Source: Flavobacterium pokkalii (GTDB taxonomy: Bacteria; Bacteroidota; Bacteroidia; Flavobacteriales; Flavobacteriaceae). From it: a stretch of 58,043 bases of DNA. The stretch's first letter is position 1, and each line of letters opens with the position of its first letter. Under the pieces are notes generated by a model that did not search any database, had not been told where the DNA came from, and saw only the letters and a program-made list of their open reading frames with translations. The stretch is from positions 1 to 58,043 of the forward strand of contig NZ_NASZ01000025.1 of NCBI RefSeq assembly GCF_014596575.1. The letters run 5' to 3'. The position numbers were made by a program, and so were the translations under genes. Positions 8,300 through 16,340 of the stretch are shown here, one piece after another.

Positions 8300-8317
8300 T
8301 CCCGATAGCTATCGGGA
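8300..8317. repeat. Palindrome in rnpB, copy 2
   Basis: TCCCGATAGCTATCGGGA is a perfect 18-base palindrome, placed just before the conserved 3' core of rnpB. Its centre CCGATAGCTATCGG is identical to the centre of the 36-base palindrome at 29975-30010. Confidence 0.8.
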
Positions 8318-8341
8318 TACAGAATCCGGCTTATAGGTCTG

Positions 8342-8357
8342 TTTTTTTTTTTTTTTT
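8342..8357 (+). terminator. T-run terminator of rnpB
   Basis: Sixteen consecutive T follow the P1 stem of rnpB. The P1 helix itself can act as the terminator hairpin. Confidence 0.65.
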
Positions 8358-8368
8358 CTTAAAAAAAT

Positions 8369-8434
8369 AAACCATTAAGAATTTAAGTTTCATTAAGTTC
8401 CTAACACTTAATTTTCTTAATCTCTTAATGGTTT
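8369..8434. repeat. Intergenic inverted repeat, AAACCATTAAG family, copy 1
   Basis: AAACCATTAAGA at 8369-8380 pairs perfectly with TCTTAATGGTTT at 8423-8434, enclosing an AT-rich loop that repeats the CTTAAT/ATTAAG words. A second copy lies at 11543-11605. It sits between convergent rnpB and rsmD and could act as a bidirectional terminator or a mobile palindromic element. Confidence 0.75.
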
Positions 8435-8453
8435 AAAATTGAAATTTTATTGA

Positions 8454-9047
8454 TTATTCTTCTTCGTAGTCTTCATCATCAAAATCATCATCTTCTGTTT
8501 CTTCGTCAGTTTCAAATTCGAAAAAACTAAAGACTGAACCTCCATAATTTTTTTGAAAGGAAAAATTAGCTAAATGGTCTAGTTGTGTATGTTTGGAATG
8601 CTCGATTATCATCATTCCTTCTTCATCCAAAATATTATTTTCAAAAACCAGTAAAACCACTTTTTCAAATTTTGCCTGATCCAAATCATAAGGCGGATCG
8701 GCAAAAACAATATCAAAATTGCTGTTACATTTTTCTAAAAATTTAAAAACATCACTTTTGACAGCGGCAATTGGGAAATCAAATTCGGCAGCGGTTTGTT
8801 TGATAAATTTAACGCAACCAAAATCACCATCAACCGAAGTGATAGGTTCGCTTCCTCGGGATGCAAATTCAAAGCTGATATTTCCAGTTCCGGCAAATAA
8901 ATCCAAAATTTTTAAACCGTCAAAATTGAAATGATTGTTTAAAATATTAAATAAGGATTCTTTGGACATATCGGTAGTGGGACGTACCGGTAGTCCTTTT
9001 GGTGGATTGATGCGTCTTCCTTTGTATTTTCCTGAAATAATTCTCAT
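8454..9047 (-). CDS. rsmD: 16S rRNA guanine-N2 methyltransferase RsmD
   Basis: The 197-residue protein has the RsmD N-terminus (MRIISGKYKGRRINPP, RPTTDMSKESLFNIL), the SAM-binding loop DLFAGTGNISFEFASRG near residue 48, and the catalytic FADPPYDLD near 118. It should methylate G966 of 16S rRNA during 30S assembly, using SAM. Its last 18 residues are almost all Asp/Glu, an extension beyond the catalytic fold. The start ATG overlaps the stop of the DUF3822 gene (ATGA), so the two are translationally coupled, a pairing common in flavobacteria. Confidence 0.95.
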   Translation of the reverse strand: MRIISGKYKGRRINPPKGLPVRPTTDMSKESLFNILNNHFNFDGLKILDLFAGTGNISFEFASRGSEPITSVDGDFGCVKFIKQTAAEFDFPIAAVKSDVFKFLEKCNSNFDIVFADPPYDLDQAKFEKVVLLVFENNILDEEGMMIIEHSKHTQLDHLANFSFQKNYGGSVFSFFEFETDEETEDDDFDDEDYEEE

Positions 9048-9850
9048 GAATTAAAAAGTATAAAATGATTTCGGTTTTCGACTTCCGTAAAATAATTGTT
9101 CCATTTCAAATCTTCTACATCAATAAGCGAAACATTTCGAACGTATTTGTATGCAATTTTGAAAAACGGACTTTCAGCTGTGATGTTCCCAATTAATTCC
9201 AATGGAAAATTTTCAGGATTCATATTGAGTTGTTCGGCGGTGAACAAAATGTAATAGATAAAGTCTTCCGGAGTTTGGTATTCGAATGAATTGAATAATA
9301 ACAACTTTTGGTTTTGAATGACTATAATTTCAAAATGAGTAGTGTTAAAATGAACCATCATTTTTTTTGTATCTACATTTTTAGAAGCATCTAATAATTT
9401 AGTGACCAAAATACTGTTGGCGTGTTTGTATTCAAAAGAACCAAATTTGTCTATAAAAAAATTATTCATGTTTACATACGGAATGTAAACAGCATTAATT
9501 CCATAATTACTGATTTCGTCGAAAGCAAAAAAATCAGTTTCAAAAACCTTAGTATTGTATTGCAAATAACTTCCTAAAAAGTTTTCGTCAAAAAGTGGTT
9601 CCGGTACAAAAGTGGACAAATTGTTACTATGAATCACCAAAACGTCGTCATACTGCTCATTCAATTCAGGATGTTCTGCAAAAGCATTGGCAAATAAATC
9701 TTCAATTTTTAAATTTTTATCAAAATTCCCAAATGGAATATCTTTAAAAGCGGAAACCGTATTGTTAAGTGTGTCAAAACAACAAAAAGAAAGTCCCGTC
9801 AGCGAAACCTGAATGGATAGTTTTTTATATTTCTTTTCGGTGATGTCCAT
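9044..9850 (-). CDS. DUF3822 family protein
   Basis: The 268-residue product starts MDITEKKYKKLSIQVSLTGLSFCC and matches what I know of DUF3822, a Bacteroidota family with an actin/ASKHA-like appearance and no known activity. No signal peptide or membrane segment is visible. An upstream in-frame TTG (9877) was rejected: the -7 element TAAATTTG lies just before it, so the TTG would be at or near the transcription start, while ATG 9850 has a short normal leader. The gene is coupled to rsmD by a 4-base overlap, so a role with rRNA modification or envelope stress is possible but unproven. Confidence 0.8.
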   Translation of the reverse strand: MDITEKKYKKLSIQVSLTGLSFCCFDTLNNTVSAFKDIPFGNFDKNLKIEDLFANAFAEHPELNEQYDDVLVIHSNNLSTFVPEPLFDENFLGSYLQYNTKVFETDFFAFDEISNYGINAVYIPYVNMNNFFIDKFGSFEYKHANSILVTKLLDASKNVDTKKMMVHFNTTHFEIIVIQNQKLLLFNSFEYQTPEDFIYYILFTAEQLNMNPENFPLELIGNITAESPFFKIAYKYVRNVSLIDVEDLKWNNYFTEVENRNHFILFNS

Positions 9851-10068
9851 TGATGTAGCTTTTTTTCTGAATCGCAAACTTACAAATTTATAATAGCAAT
9901 ATCAATTTAAAATTTAACACAAAGTATTACAATGGAAACACGATGATGTGCAAAGAATTTGTAATTAAAATTTACTCATATATATATAGGTATAAAAACT
10001 TATGTTGGCTTCATTAAATTTTATAGTTCTAAAGAAATACTTATATGACTTATGTGTTTCAAAAAAGC

Positions 10069-10076
10069 TATCTTTG
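10069..10076 (+). promoter_or_regulatory. Putative -7 promoter element of the SF1B helicase gene
   Basis: TATCTTTG matches TAnnTTTG perfectly and ends 17 bases before ATG 10094. No well-placed TTG is seen at -33. Confidence 0.5.
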
Positions 10077-10093
10077 AAACTAAATTACACTTC

Positions 10094-11515
10094 ATGAATT
10101 CCTCCCAGTTTTATAGTCTTTTAAAAAAGAAATTTCCTTTTAATCCAACTTACAATCAGGAAATTTTTTTTCAAAAGATTGCCATTTTTTTGACAGAAAC
10201 GACCAATGACCGACTTTTTGTTTTAAAAGGATATGCCGGAACGGGAAAAACTACTGTGATTTCTACGATTGTAAATAATCTGACGGAGATTAATAAAAAA
10301 TATGTTTTGCTGGCGCCTACAGGTCGTGCTGCCAAGGTGATTGCTAATTATTCCGAAAAACCCGCTTTTACCATTCATAAGAAAATTTATTATCCCAAGA
10401 AATCTTCGGGAGGTGGGGTAACTTTTACGCTTCAGCCCAACAAACATAAAAATACGGTTTTCATTGTCGATGAAGCTTCGATGATTTCAGATGTAGATTC
10501 TGATTCTAAAATGTATGCCAATGGTTCACTGTTGGACGACTTGATAATGTATGTCTATTCGGGAACCAATTGTAAAATGATTCTATTGGGAGATACGGCT
10601 CAGTTACCACCTGTTAATTTAGAGGTGAGTCCAGCTTTGGATATTGATACCCTGAGTTTGCATTATAATATGGATGTCGATCATATTGAGTTGAACGAAG
10701 TCATGCGTCAGGAGGAAAGTTCGGGGATTTTATTTAATGCAACCGAATTAAGAGAGTTGTTGAAAGATTCATTCATTACCGATTTTCAATTTGATGTTCG
10801 AAAGTTTAAGGATATCGTTCGCTTAGTGGATGGTTATGATATTCAAGATGCCATTCATTCGGCTTACAGTAATTATAGTATTGAGGATACTGCTTTTATT
10901 GTTCGTTCCAATAAAAGAGCCAATCAATATAATGAGCAAATTCGTTCCCGAATTTTAGATAAAGAAAGCGAACTTTCTGCCGGAGATTTTTTGATGGTGG
11001 TTAAGAATAATTATTTTTGGTTGAAAGATTCCGACGAAGCGGGTTTTATTGCCAATGGTGATATTATTGAAATTTTGGAAATCTTTAAAATTGTCGAATT
11101 ATACAGTTTTAAATTTGCCAAAGTAAAAATCAGAATGGTCGATTATCCAAATCAAAAAGCTTTTGAAACAGTTTTGTTGTTAGATACCATAAAAAGCGAA
11201 TCGCCTTCTTTAACTTACGAAGAATCCAACCGATTGTATCAGGAAGTTTTGCAAGATTATGTAGATGAACCCAAATACAAACAATTCCAGAAAGTAAAAG
11301 CCAATGAATATTTCAATGGTTTGCAGGTAAAGTTTTCGTATGCTATTACTTGTCATAAATCGCAAGGTGGGCAGTGGAATACTGTTTTTGTAGAGCAACC
11401 CTATTTGCCAAATGGTATCGATCGGGATTATATTCGCTGGTTGTACACCGCCATGACCCGTGCCAAAAACAAATTGTATTTAATAGGTTTCAAAGACGAA
11501 AGTTTTGCGGATTGA
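10094..11515 (+). CDS. SF1B (RecD/Dda-like) DNA helicase
   Basis: This 474-residue ATPase has Walker A GYAGTGKTT near residue 46, motif Ia APTGRAAKVI, Walker B with FIVDEASMIS near 120, LLGDTAQLPP (motif III) near 159, and C-terminal motifs SYAITCHKSQGGQW and YTAMTRAKNKLYLIGF. These are the ordered motifs of the RecD/Dda branch of SF1 helicases, which move 5'-3' on single-stranded DNA. It lacks the long N-terminal part of RecD2. The longer frame from 10052 was not used: TATCTTTG at 10069-10076 is a perfect -7 box, so ATG 10094, with a leader of about 10 bases, is preferred. The cellular role (repair or replication restart) is inferred from the family. Confidence 0.88.
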   Translation: MNSSQFYSLLKKKFPFNPTYNQEIFFQKIAIFLTETTNDRLFVLKGYAGTGKTTVISTIVNNLTEINKKYVLLAPTGRAAKVIANYSEKPAFTIHKKIYYPKKSSGGGVTFTLQPNKHKNTVFIVDEASMISDVDSDSKMYANGSLLDDLIMYVYSGTNCKMILLGDTAQLPPVNLEVSPALDIDTLSLHYNMDVDHIELNEVMRQEESSGILFNATELRELLKDSFITDFQFDVRKFKDIVRLVDGYDIQDAIHSAYSNYSIEDTAFIVRSNKRANQYNEQIRSRILDKESELSAGDFLMVVKNNYFWLKDSDEAGFIANGDIIEILEIFKIVELYSFKFAKVKIRMVDYPNQKAFETVLLLDTIKSESPSLTYEESNRLYQEVLQDYVDEPKYKQFQKVKANEYFNGLQVKFSYAITCHKSQGGQWNTVFVEQPYLPNGIDRDYIRWLYTAMTRAKNKLYLIGFKDESFAD

Positions 11516-11542
11516 TTTTGTTTTAGACCGTTTATTTTTTAT

Positions 11543-11605
11543 AAACCATTAAGAAATTAAGATTAGTTAAGGAAAAACTTAATTTACTAAATTCCTTAAT
11601 GGTTT
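11543..11605. repeat. Intergenic inverted repeat, AAACCATTAAG family, copy 2
   Basis: AAACCATTAAG at 11543-11553 pairs with CTTAATGGTTT at 11595-11605, with an internal AGTTAAGG...CTTAATTTACT pattern. Same family as 8369-8434. It follows the helicase gene and may end its transcript. Confidence 0.7.
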
Positions 11606-11695
11606 AAAACATTAGAAACTTAATCTGGATTAAGTGCAAAATGCTAAATCCCGGATTAAATTTGTGTATTATTAATTGCAAATAATATTTTCAAA

Positions 11696-12526
11696 ATGAA
11701 TACTTTAAACGACCTACATAAAATTTCTTCAACTTTTTCGAATACAGCGAAAATGCCAGTTTTGTTCCTTGGCCACGGAAGCCCAATGAATGCTATTGAG
11801 GAAAATCAGTTTGTGGCGGGTTTTAGAAATTTGGCCAAAACTTTGCCACAACCCAATGCTATTTTGTGTATTTCGGCGCATTGGTTTACCAAAGGAACAA
11901 AAGTTACTGCTATGGAAATGCCACGAACTATCCATGATTTTGGCGGTTTTCCAAGAGAATTATTTGCGGTACAATATCCTGCGCAGGGAAGTCCGGAATT
12001 AGCGATTGCAACTAAAGAATTATTATTGCCTACCGAAGTAGAACTCGATCATGAATGGGGATTAGACCATGGAGCATGGAGTGTTATCAAGCATTTATAT
12101 CCCGAAGCCAATGTGCCTGTTATTCAAATGAGTATTGATTATTCAAAATCACCACAGTACCATTTTGAGTTGGCACAAAAATTAAGTGCTTTGCGTCATA
12201 AAGGGATTTTAATTGTAGGAAGTGGAAATATTGTACACAATTTACGATTAGTAGATTTTTACAATATGGATGTAGATAATTATGGTTTTGATTGGGCAAT
12301 TGAAGCTCGAAAAAAAGTAAATAAGTTTTTATTGGAAGGTAATTTTCAGGCGTTGATTGATTATGAAAAACAAGGACAAGCGTTACAACTCGCTATTCCT
12401 ACACCGGAACATTATTTACCTTTAATTTATACTTTGGGATTAAAAGATAAAAATGAAGAACTGAGTTTGTTTAATGATAAATTATTGGGAGGTTCTTTGA
12501 GTATGACTTCGGTGAAGATTATGTAA
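11696..12526 (+). CDS. ygiD: 4,5-DOPA extradiol dioxygenase-like protein (YgiD)
   Basis: The 276-residue protein belongs to the LigB-type extradiol dioxygenase family. Metal-ligand blocks are visible: FLGHGSPMNAI (His about 27), CISAHWFTKG (His about 62), EWGLDHGAWSVI (His about 124) and GSGNIVHNLR (His about 183). E. coli YgiD opens the ring of DOPA. The natural substrate in Bacteroidota is not established. TAAATTTG at 11657-11664 is a good -7 element. It stands alone after a repeat element and before a short membrane-protein gene. Confidence 0.88.
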   Translation: MNTLNDLHKISSTFSNTAKMPVLFLGHGSPMNAIEENQFVAGFRNLAKTLPQPNAILCISAHWFTKGTKVTAMEMPRTIHDFGGFPRELFAVQYPAQGSPELAIATKELLLPTEVELDHEWGLDHGAWSVIKHLYPEANVPVIQMSIDYSKSPQYHFELAQKLSALRHKGILIVGSGNIVHNLRLVDFYNMDVDNYGFDWAIEARKKVNKFLLEGNFQALIDYEKQGQALQLAIPTPEHYLPLIYTLGLKDKNEELSLFNDKLLGGSLSMTSVKIM

Positions 12527-12539
12527 AATTGATTTTATT

Positions 12540-13040
12540 ATGGATTTAGTAGACAGACAGGTTAAAGTTTATCAAACATCAAAAAAGCTTATTTTTAAAC
12601 CTCTATTATTCTGGGCTATAATTGTGATAATTGTTTGTGCAATTATGGGACAAATTGAATTAGTGCTTTTTTGGTTTGCAGGGATAGTTTTTATTGGTGT
12701 TTTAGGTTTTTTTATTTCTTCAAATTTAAAAATCACAATTGATTCAGATAAAGAACTGGTTGTTATAGATAAAACCAACTTTCTTGATAATTTAATTGAA
12801 ACAAAAACATATATTTTGAATCGATATCATTTTAAAATCACATCAAGAAAATCATATAAAAACAGAATAAATTATTTTTTTGCTTTTAGAGATACCCACT
12901 ATAAAGGAGGAGAATTATATTATAATGAAAATTTTTATACTGATGAATATAGTATAAGTGGGTTTTCTAAAAAAACAGTAAAATTGATAGAAAAAGATAT
13001 TCAAAAAATACAAGATAAAATTCACCCAATGGTATTATAA
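12540..13040 (+). CDS. Hypothetical two-TM membrane protein
   Basis: A 166-residue protein with no family I recognise. Residues about 18-58 form two adjacent membrane segments (LLFWAIIVIIVCAIMG and LVLFWFAGIVFIGVLGFF). The rest is polar and Lys/Asn/Tyr-rich, with IDSDKELVVIDKTNF after the second segment, like a beta-rich cytoplasmic domain. This layout resembles PH-like small membrane proteins but I cannot confirm that. It starts 13 bases after ygiD, so the two may share a transcript. Confidence 0.7.
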   Translation: MDLVDRQVKVYQTSKKLIFKPLLFWAIIVIIVCAIMGQIELVLFWFAGIVFIGVLGFFISSNLKITIDSDKELVVIDKTNFLDNLIETKTYILNRYHFKITSRKSYKNRINYFFAFRDTHYKGGELYYNENFYTDEYSISGFSKKTVKLIEKDIQKIQDKIHPMVL

Positions 13041-13102
13041 GAATTAATAATTTTCCTTGTAATTTGATTTAGTTTTTAGAACTAATAAAAATTAAAATAT
13101 AT

Positions 13103-13130
13103 CTTTGCGCCTTAGTGCCTTTGCGGCAAA
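13103..13130. repeat. CTTTGCG-type intergenic repeat overlapping the kdsB promoter
   Basis: CTTTGCGCCTTAGTGCCTTT then GCGGCAAA repeats the word GCCTT(A/T). Related strings are common between flavobacterial genes. TATCTTTG at 13100-13107 (perfect -7 element) overlaps its left end and is the likely kdsB promoter. Confidence 0.45.
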
Positions 13131-13142
13131 TCCAAATTACAC

Positions 13143-13868
13143 ATGAAAATAATAGCAGTCATTCCCGCCCGTTACGCTTCTACAAGATTCCATGCCAAAT
13201 TGATGCAGGATCTTGGAGGGAAAACAGTGATTTTAAGAACTTATGAAGCAGCGGTAAACACCAATTTGTTTGATGATGTTTTTGTGGTAACGGATTCCAG
13301 TTTGATTTTTGACGAAATTGTTTCTCATGGTGGTAAAGCCATTATGAGTATCAAAGAACACGAATCGGGGAGTGACCGTATTGCCGAAGCGGTGGAAAAT
13401 ATGGATGTCGATATTGTTATCAATGTTCAGGGTGATGAACCTTTCATTAATGCCGAACCTTTGAAAGAGGTAATCGAAGTTTTCAAAAATGATTTAGACA
13501 AAAAAGTAGATTTGGCTTCGTTGATGTATGAAATTAAAGAGGAAGAAGAAATCAACAATCCGAATAATGTGAAAGTAGTGGTGAACCAAAATAATTTTGC
13601 ACTGTACTTTTCGCGTTCGGTGATTCCGTATCCAAGAGAGAAAAATGTTGGCGTTCGTTATATGAAGCACATTGGAGTCTATGCTTTTAGAAAACAGGCT
13701 TTGTTGGATTTTTACCATTTACCAATGAAAACTTTGGAAGCTTCCGAAAAATTAGAACAACTACGTTATTTGGAATTTGGAAAACAAATCAAAATGGTCG
13801 AAACGACTCACGCCGGAATAGGTATTGACACTAAAGAAGATTTAGAAAAAGCAAGAAAGATAGTTTAG
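13143..13868 (+). CDS. kdsB: 3-deoxy-manno-octulosonate cytidylyltransferase
   Basis: The enzyme activates Kdo with CTP to CMP-Kdo, the donor for the inner core of LPS. The 241-residue sequence begins with the nucleotide-binding [21 protein letters not shown]. It has [11 protein letters not shown] near 76, the metal-binding [11 protein letters not shown] near 98 and HIGVYAFRK near 180. The usual FPGKPL loop reads FHAKLM here, a known variation. The stop overlaps the stop of the convergent K+ channel gene by 4 bases. Confidence 0.96.
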   Translation: MKIIAVIPARYASTRFHAKLMQDLGGKTVILRTYEAAVNTNLFDDVFVVTDSSLIFDEIVSHGGKAIMSIKEHESGSDRIAEAVENMDVDIVINVQGDEPFINAEPLKEVIEVFKNDLDKKVDLASLMYEIKEEEEINNPNNVKVVVNQNNFALYFSRSVIPYPREKNVGVRYMKHIGVYAFRKQALLDFYHLPMKTLEASEKLEQLRYLEFGKQIKMVETTHAGIGIDTKEDLEKARKIV

Positions 13869-14575
13869 TCTTTTTTGCTTTTTTCAAAATAACCTTTCGA
13901 ATCAATTTTGGTGGAATAAAAATTCAGAAATAAAACCACAAACATTAAAACCAACATCGATTGGATAATAACCAAAATTTTCCCGAAAGTCTGTACGGGA
14001 TATAAATCGCCAAAACCAATAGTGGTTGAAGTAACAGTGCTGAAATAAACGGCATCAAACCAGTTGTTAAAAGATTTATTTAAATATTCACCGGTGGAAT
14101 ATAAAACGGCAAATCCTAAAATCATTTCCAGATAATTAAAGAAAAGCAAAAGCATCGAGCGCTTATAAGAACGTGGTCGGGCAAATAAATCGGAAGCAAA
14201 AATTAAGGTTGGAATGTATAAAACGGTTTCCAGCATGACGTAAACCATCAATCCTAAAACCACCGGAAATTGTTGCCATTGATTGGTAATAATTATTACT
14301 GGCAAAGCTACTTTAAGCAAAATATAAAAATCCATTGCTAGATCTTCGTATTCCGTTCCTTTTTTGGAAGCCAAATATTTGATGTAAATCCCGGGAAAAA
14401 TTAGTTGTGAAGTAGAAAGTAGCAAACGGACAATTTTTTCAATTCCGTTGTCGTCCTGATGATCGTTATTCCAAATGGCTTTGATGTTTTGAATGCGCTT
14501 TTGAATCGGATTCAATTTGGGCTCACGTAAATTGGTTACATTTCCTAAAAGCAATTTTCGGAGTATCTTTTTCAT
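13865..14575 (-). CDS. Potassium channel family protein
   Basis: The 236-residue protein has several hydrophobic segments, ending in a pore module: an outer helix, the filter [10 protein letters not shown] near residue 193, and an inner helix ([20 protein letters not shown]). The filter is the canonical T-x-G-F-G-D of the 2TM K+ channel family. The N-terminal 60 residues are basic and cytoplasmic; there is no RCK/TrkA-N domain after the inner helix. It is therefore a simple ion channel, probably tetrameric. It overlaps the kdsB stop and follows the spermidine-synthase-like gene on the same strand. Confidence 0.88.
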   Translation of the reverse strand: MKKILRKLLLGNVTNLREPKLNPIQKRIQNIKAIWNNDHQDDNGIEKIVRLLLSTSQLIFPGIYIKYLASKKGTEYEDLAMDFYILLKVALPVIIITNQWQQFPVVLGLMVYVMLETVLYIPTLIFASDLFARPRSYKRSMLLLFFNYLEMILGFAVLYSTGEYLNKSFNNWFDAVYFSTVTSTTIGFGDLYPVQTFGKILVIIQSMLVLMFVVLFLNFYSTKIDSKGYFEKSKKD

Positions 14576-14654
14576 GGATAAAGATTATTTTATAAAAATC
14601 TAATGTACAAATAATACAATAAGTTGATGGTTTTGAAATAAAGAATTACTTAGG

Positions 14655-15320
14655 TCAAACTAATTTTTCAATTATAATAAGTTCGTTGTGTTTTTCAACT
14701 CTTGGAATCGATTTGATACTGCAATTTTCTTTAGAAAAATCGGAGATTAATTTTTGATTCCTAAGATTATCAGCCTTATTCAAAAGCATCGTATTGAAAA
14801 GAATGTTTCCCCGGTTTTTGAGTAAAAAACAAATCCGATCTATGAAAAAAGTTTCAAAAAGAAAATTGGGCATTTTAGTATCCTGAAAAACATCGACGAC
14901 AATTAAATCGTATTTGTCTGTAGTTTTTAAAACAAATTCAAAAGCATCGTCAATTATAATTTTAAGTTGCGGAATTTCGTTTAATTTAAAGTAACGATTG
15001 GCAATTTGAATCACTTCCGGATCTATTTCAACACCTGTTATTTTTCCTGGAAAATGAATATCATCAATTAAAGTTTTAATTACACTCCCGCCTGCAACTC
15101 CAAGTATTAAAATGTGTTGCATATTTTTTATTTTTTCAAAACCAATATTTTTCAGTCCTAATTTTAAGATGCGTTGCAAACTTCCATAAGAATAATTAGT
15201 GTTCATAGAATCCATGACCAAATCGCCATTGGCCCAGGTGATTTCTAATGATTTGCTAAAAGCTGATTTTTGACTGTGAATTTTAATAGGGTAAAGGTAA
15301 CTAAGCAATCTTTTTAGCAT
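14655..15320 (-). CDS. Spermidine synthase-like methyltransferase-fold protein
   Basis: A 221-residue protein with the Rossmann core of spermidine/spermine synthases: ILILGVAGGSVIKTL near residue 69, VEIDPEVIQIANRYF near 94, DAFEFV near 121, and the catalytic-loop region YDLIVVDVFQDTKMP near 133. GGSV instead of GGG(D/E)G and DVFQD instead of D(S/T)TD mark it as a divergent member, possibly not a true aminopropyltransferase. ATG 15320 was chosen over the upstream TTG (15338), because that TTG lies inside TATTTTTG (15336-15343), a perfect -7 box. Polyamine function is inferred from fold only. Confidence 0.75.
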   Translation of the reverse strand: MLKRLLSYLYPIKIHSQKSAFSKSLEITWANGDLVMDSMNTNYSYGSLQRILKLGLKNIGFEKIKNMQHILILGVAGGSVIKTLIDDIHFPGKITGVEIDPEVIQIANRYFKLNEIPQLKIIIDDAFEFVLKTTDKYDLIVVDVFQDTKMPNFLFETFFIDRICFLLKNRGNILFNTMLLNKADNLRNQKLISDFSKENCSIKSIPRVEKHNELIIIEKLV

Positions 15321-15568
15321 AAAGAAGGTTTTTCTCAAAAATAGGTTTTATTACGGAATTTAGATTGGATAATTTTAAAAAAAAAATAGATTTTTTCGTT
15401 TGAATTGAGTTCTGAAAAAAGTTGAAAATTGTTGTACTTCAGCGAGTAAAAACAACTTATTGAAACATAAATTATTTGTTTTTAAAAATGATAAAGTATT
15501 TATTTGTATGTAGATAAGTCTTTTGATTTCATTTAAATATTTAAGTTAAATTTCAAACTTTATTTATC

Positions 15569-16027
15569 TTATGAATTGGGTTTGTATGTTTTAAAAGTAC
15601 CGTCCTTGTAGAAAAACACAATTTTTTCTATGTTTTCATCGAACGATGGAAATGAATTAGGCTCCTTCTTATCAATTTTATTAGGATTTATAGTTTCCGA
15701 ATGTGTTTCTGAAAATAAATCTTTGTTTGCGTTTGAAACGGCATCAATGGTAGTATGAATAGGAGTAGATATAGTTTCTGTTTCAGGTGAATTTGAGTTT
15801 GTTTTAGGGAAATTACCTTTCCCGTTTAAAATCCAATACAGATCAATTTCAGGATAAACGTCTAAAATTTTCAGAATAAAATCCAAACTGGGTTTGTTTC
15901 TTCCGGAAAGGAGGTGAGACAAACTAGAACGTTGTACACCAATTTTATCAGCAAAAGCCGAGGCGTTCATTCCGTAATAATCGAGAATTATTTCGAGTCT
16001 TTTTATAAAATCATCTGTGTTTACCAT
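15569..16027 (-). CDS. XRE-family helix-turn-helix regulator
   Basis: The 152-residue protein has an N-terminal HTH_3 domain (residues about 5-62): FADKIGVQRSSLSHLLSGRNKPS supplies the recognition helix, followed by PEIDLYWILNGKGNFP. The middle is a Ser/Thr/Asn-rich linker. The C-terminus has a conserved-looking patch, IEKIVFFYKDGTFKTYKP. It is divergent from the M14 peptidase gene. The 313-base gap between them holds four copies of TTTAC-N4-GTAA(A/T), two at its own promoter and two at the peptidase promoter. The simplest reading is that it represses itself and the peptidase. Confidence 0.88.
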   Translation of the reverse strand: MVNTDDFIKRLEIILDYYGMNASAFADKIGVQRSSLSHLLSGRNKPSLDFILKILDVYPEIDLYWILNGKGNFPKTNSNSPETETISTPIHTTIDAVSNANKDLFSETHSETINPNKIDKKEPNSFPSFDENIEKIVFFYKDGTFKTYKPNS

Positions 16028-16053
16028 TGTGAAATATATTTTTCAAAGCACTA

Positions 16054-16103
16054 TTTACAAATGTAATGAAAAGCAACTGCGCAGGCAAATTTACAGTTGT
16101 AAA
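16054..16103 (-). promoter_or_regulatory. XRE gene promoter with two palindromic operators
   Basis: On the minus strand TTTG (16089-16086), a 20-base spacer and TACATTTG (16065-16058) form a perfect flavobacterial promoter 30 bases before the XRE start. The palindrome TTTACAAATGTAAT (16054-16067) covers the -7 box. TTTACAGTTGTAAA (16090-16103) directly abuts the -33 element. Binding at either would block transcription, suggesting autoregulation. Confidence 0.7.
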
Positions 16104-16286
16104 TAGCTGTAATTGAGAAAAAATATCTTTAGATAAAGTTTAAGTTACGATATGTAACTGACTGATAAAAAGAATTTTATTTTGTGTTTTGTAAAACTAT
16201 TACAAATGTTAATTTGATTTCTCCTTTTTAAGGAATTAATCTGGAAAAAGCTGTTTACAATATTAAAATATTAGAAATTTCATCTG

Positions 16287-16324
16287 TTTACAAATGTAAA
16301 AATAAAGATGTTTACTTTTGTAAA
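16287..16324 (+). promoter_or_regulatory. M14 peptidase promoter with two palindromic operators
   Basis: TTTACAAATGTAAA (16287-16300) and TTTACTTTTGTAAA (16311-16324) are perfect TTTAC-N4-GTAAA palindromes. The second contains TACTTTTG (16313-16320), a perfect -7 element pointing at the peptidase start 16341. Weaker related sites lie between the clusters: GTTAC-N5-GTAAC at 16144-16158 and ATTACAAATGTTAA near 16200. Confidence 0.7.
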
Positions 16325-16340
16325 TCAAAAAAAACAGGAT

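Larger units (their letters stand above)
8012..8341 (+). ncRNA. rnpB: RNase P RNA, bacterial class A
   Basis: The RNA component of RNase P, the ribozyme that matures tRNA 5' ends. The conserved 5' core GAGGAAAGTCCGGACACC (about 8046-8063) and the 3' core ACAGAATCCGGCTTATAG (8319-8336) are both present. The ends pair as P1: ACAGACC at 8012-8018 with GGTCTG at 8336-8341. Internal landmarks include ACAGAAA near 8128 and the AAACTC...GCGGTGAAATACCAA segment. It starts at a textbook promoter and ends in a long T run. Two near-identical palindromes (8201-8218 and 8300-8317) form extra stems and resemble a repeat found elsewhere in this window. A minus-strand reading frame across the 5' half is a shadow. 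Confidence 0.96.

Noticed and set aside
11790..12002. Plus-strand ORF in ygiD
   Set aside because: Out-of-frame shadow inside the dioxygenase gene.
13865..13868. Frameshift or fusion between kdsB and the channel gene
   Set aside because: The 4-base overlap is between two normal convergent stop codons.
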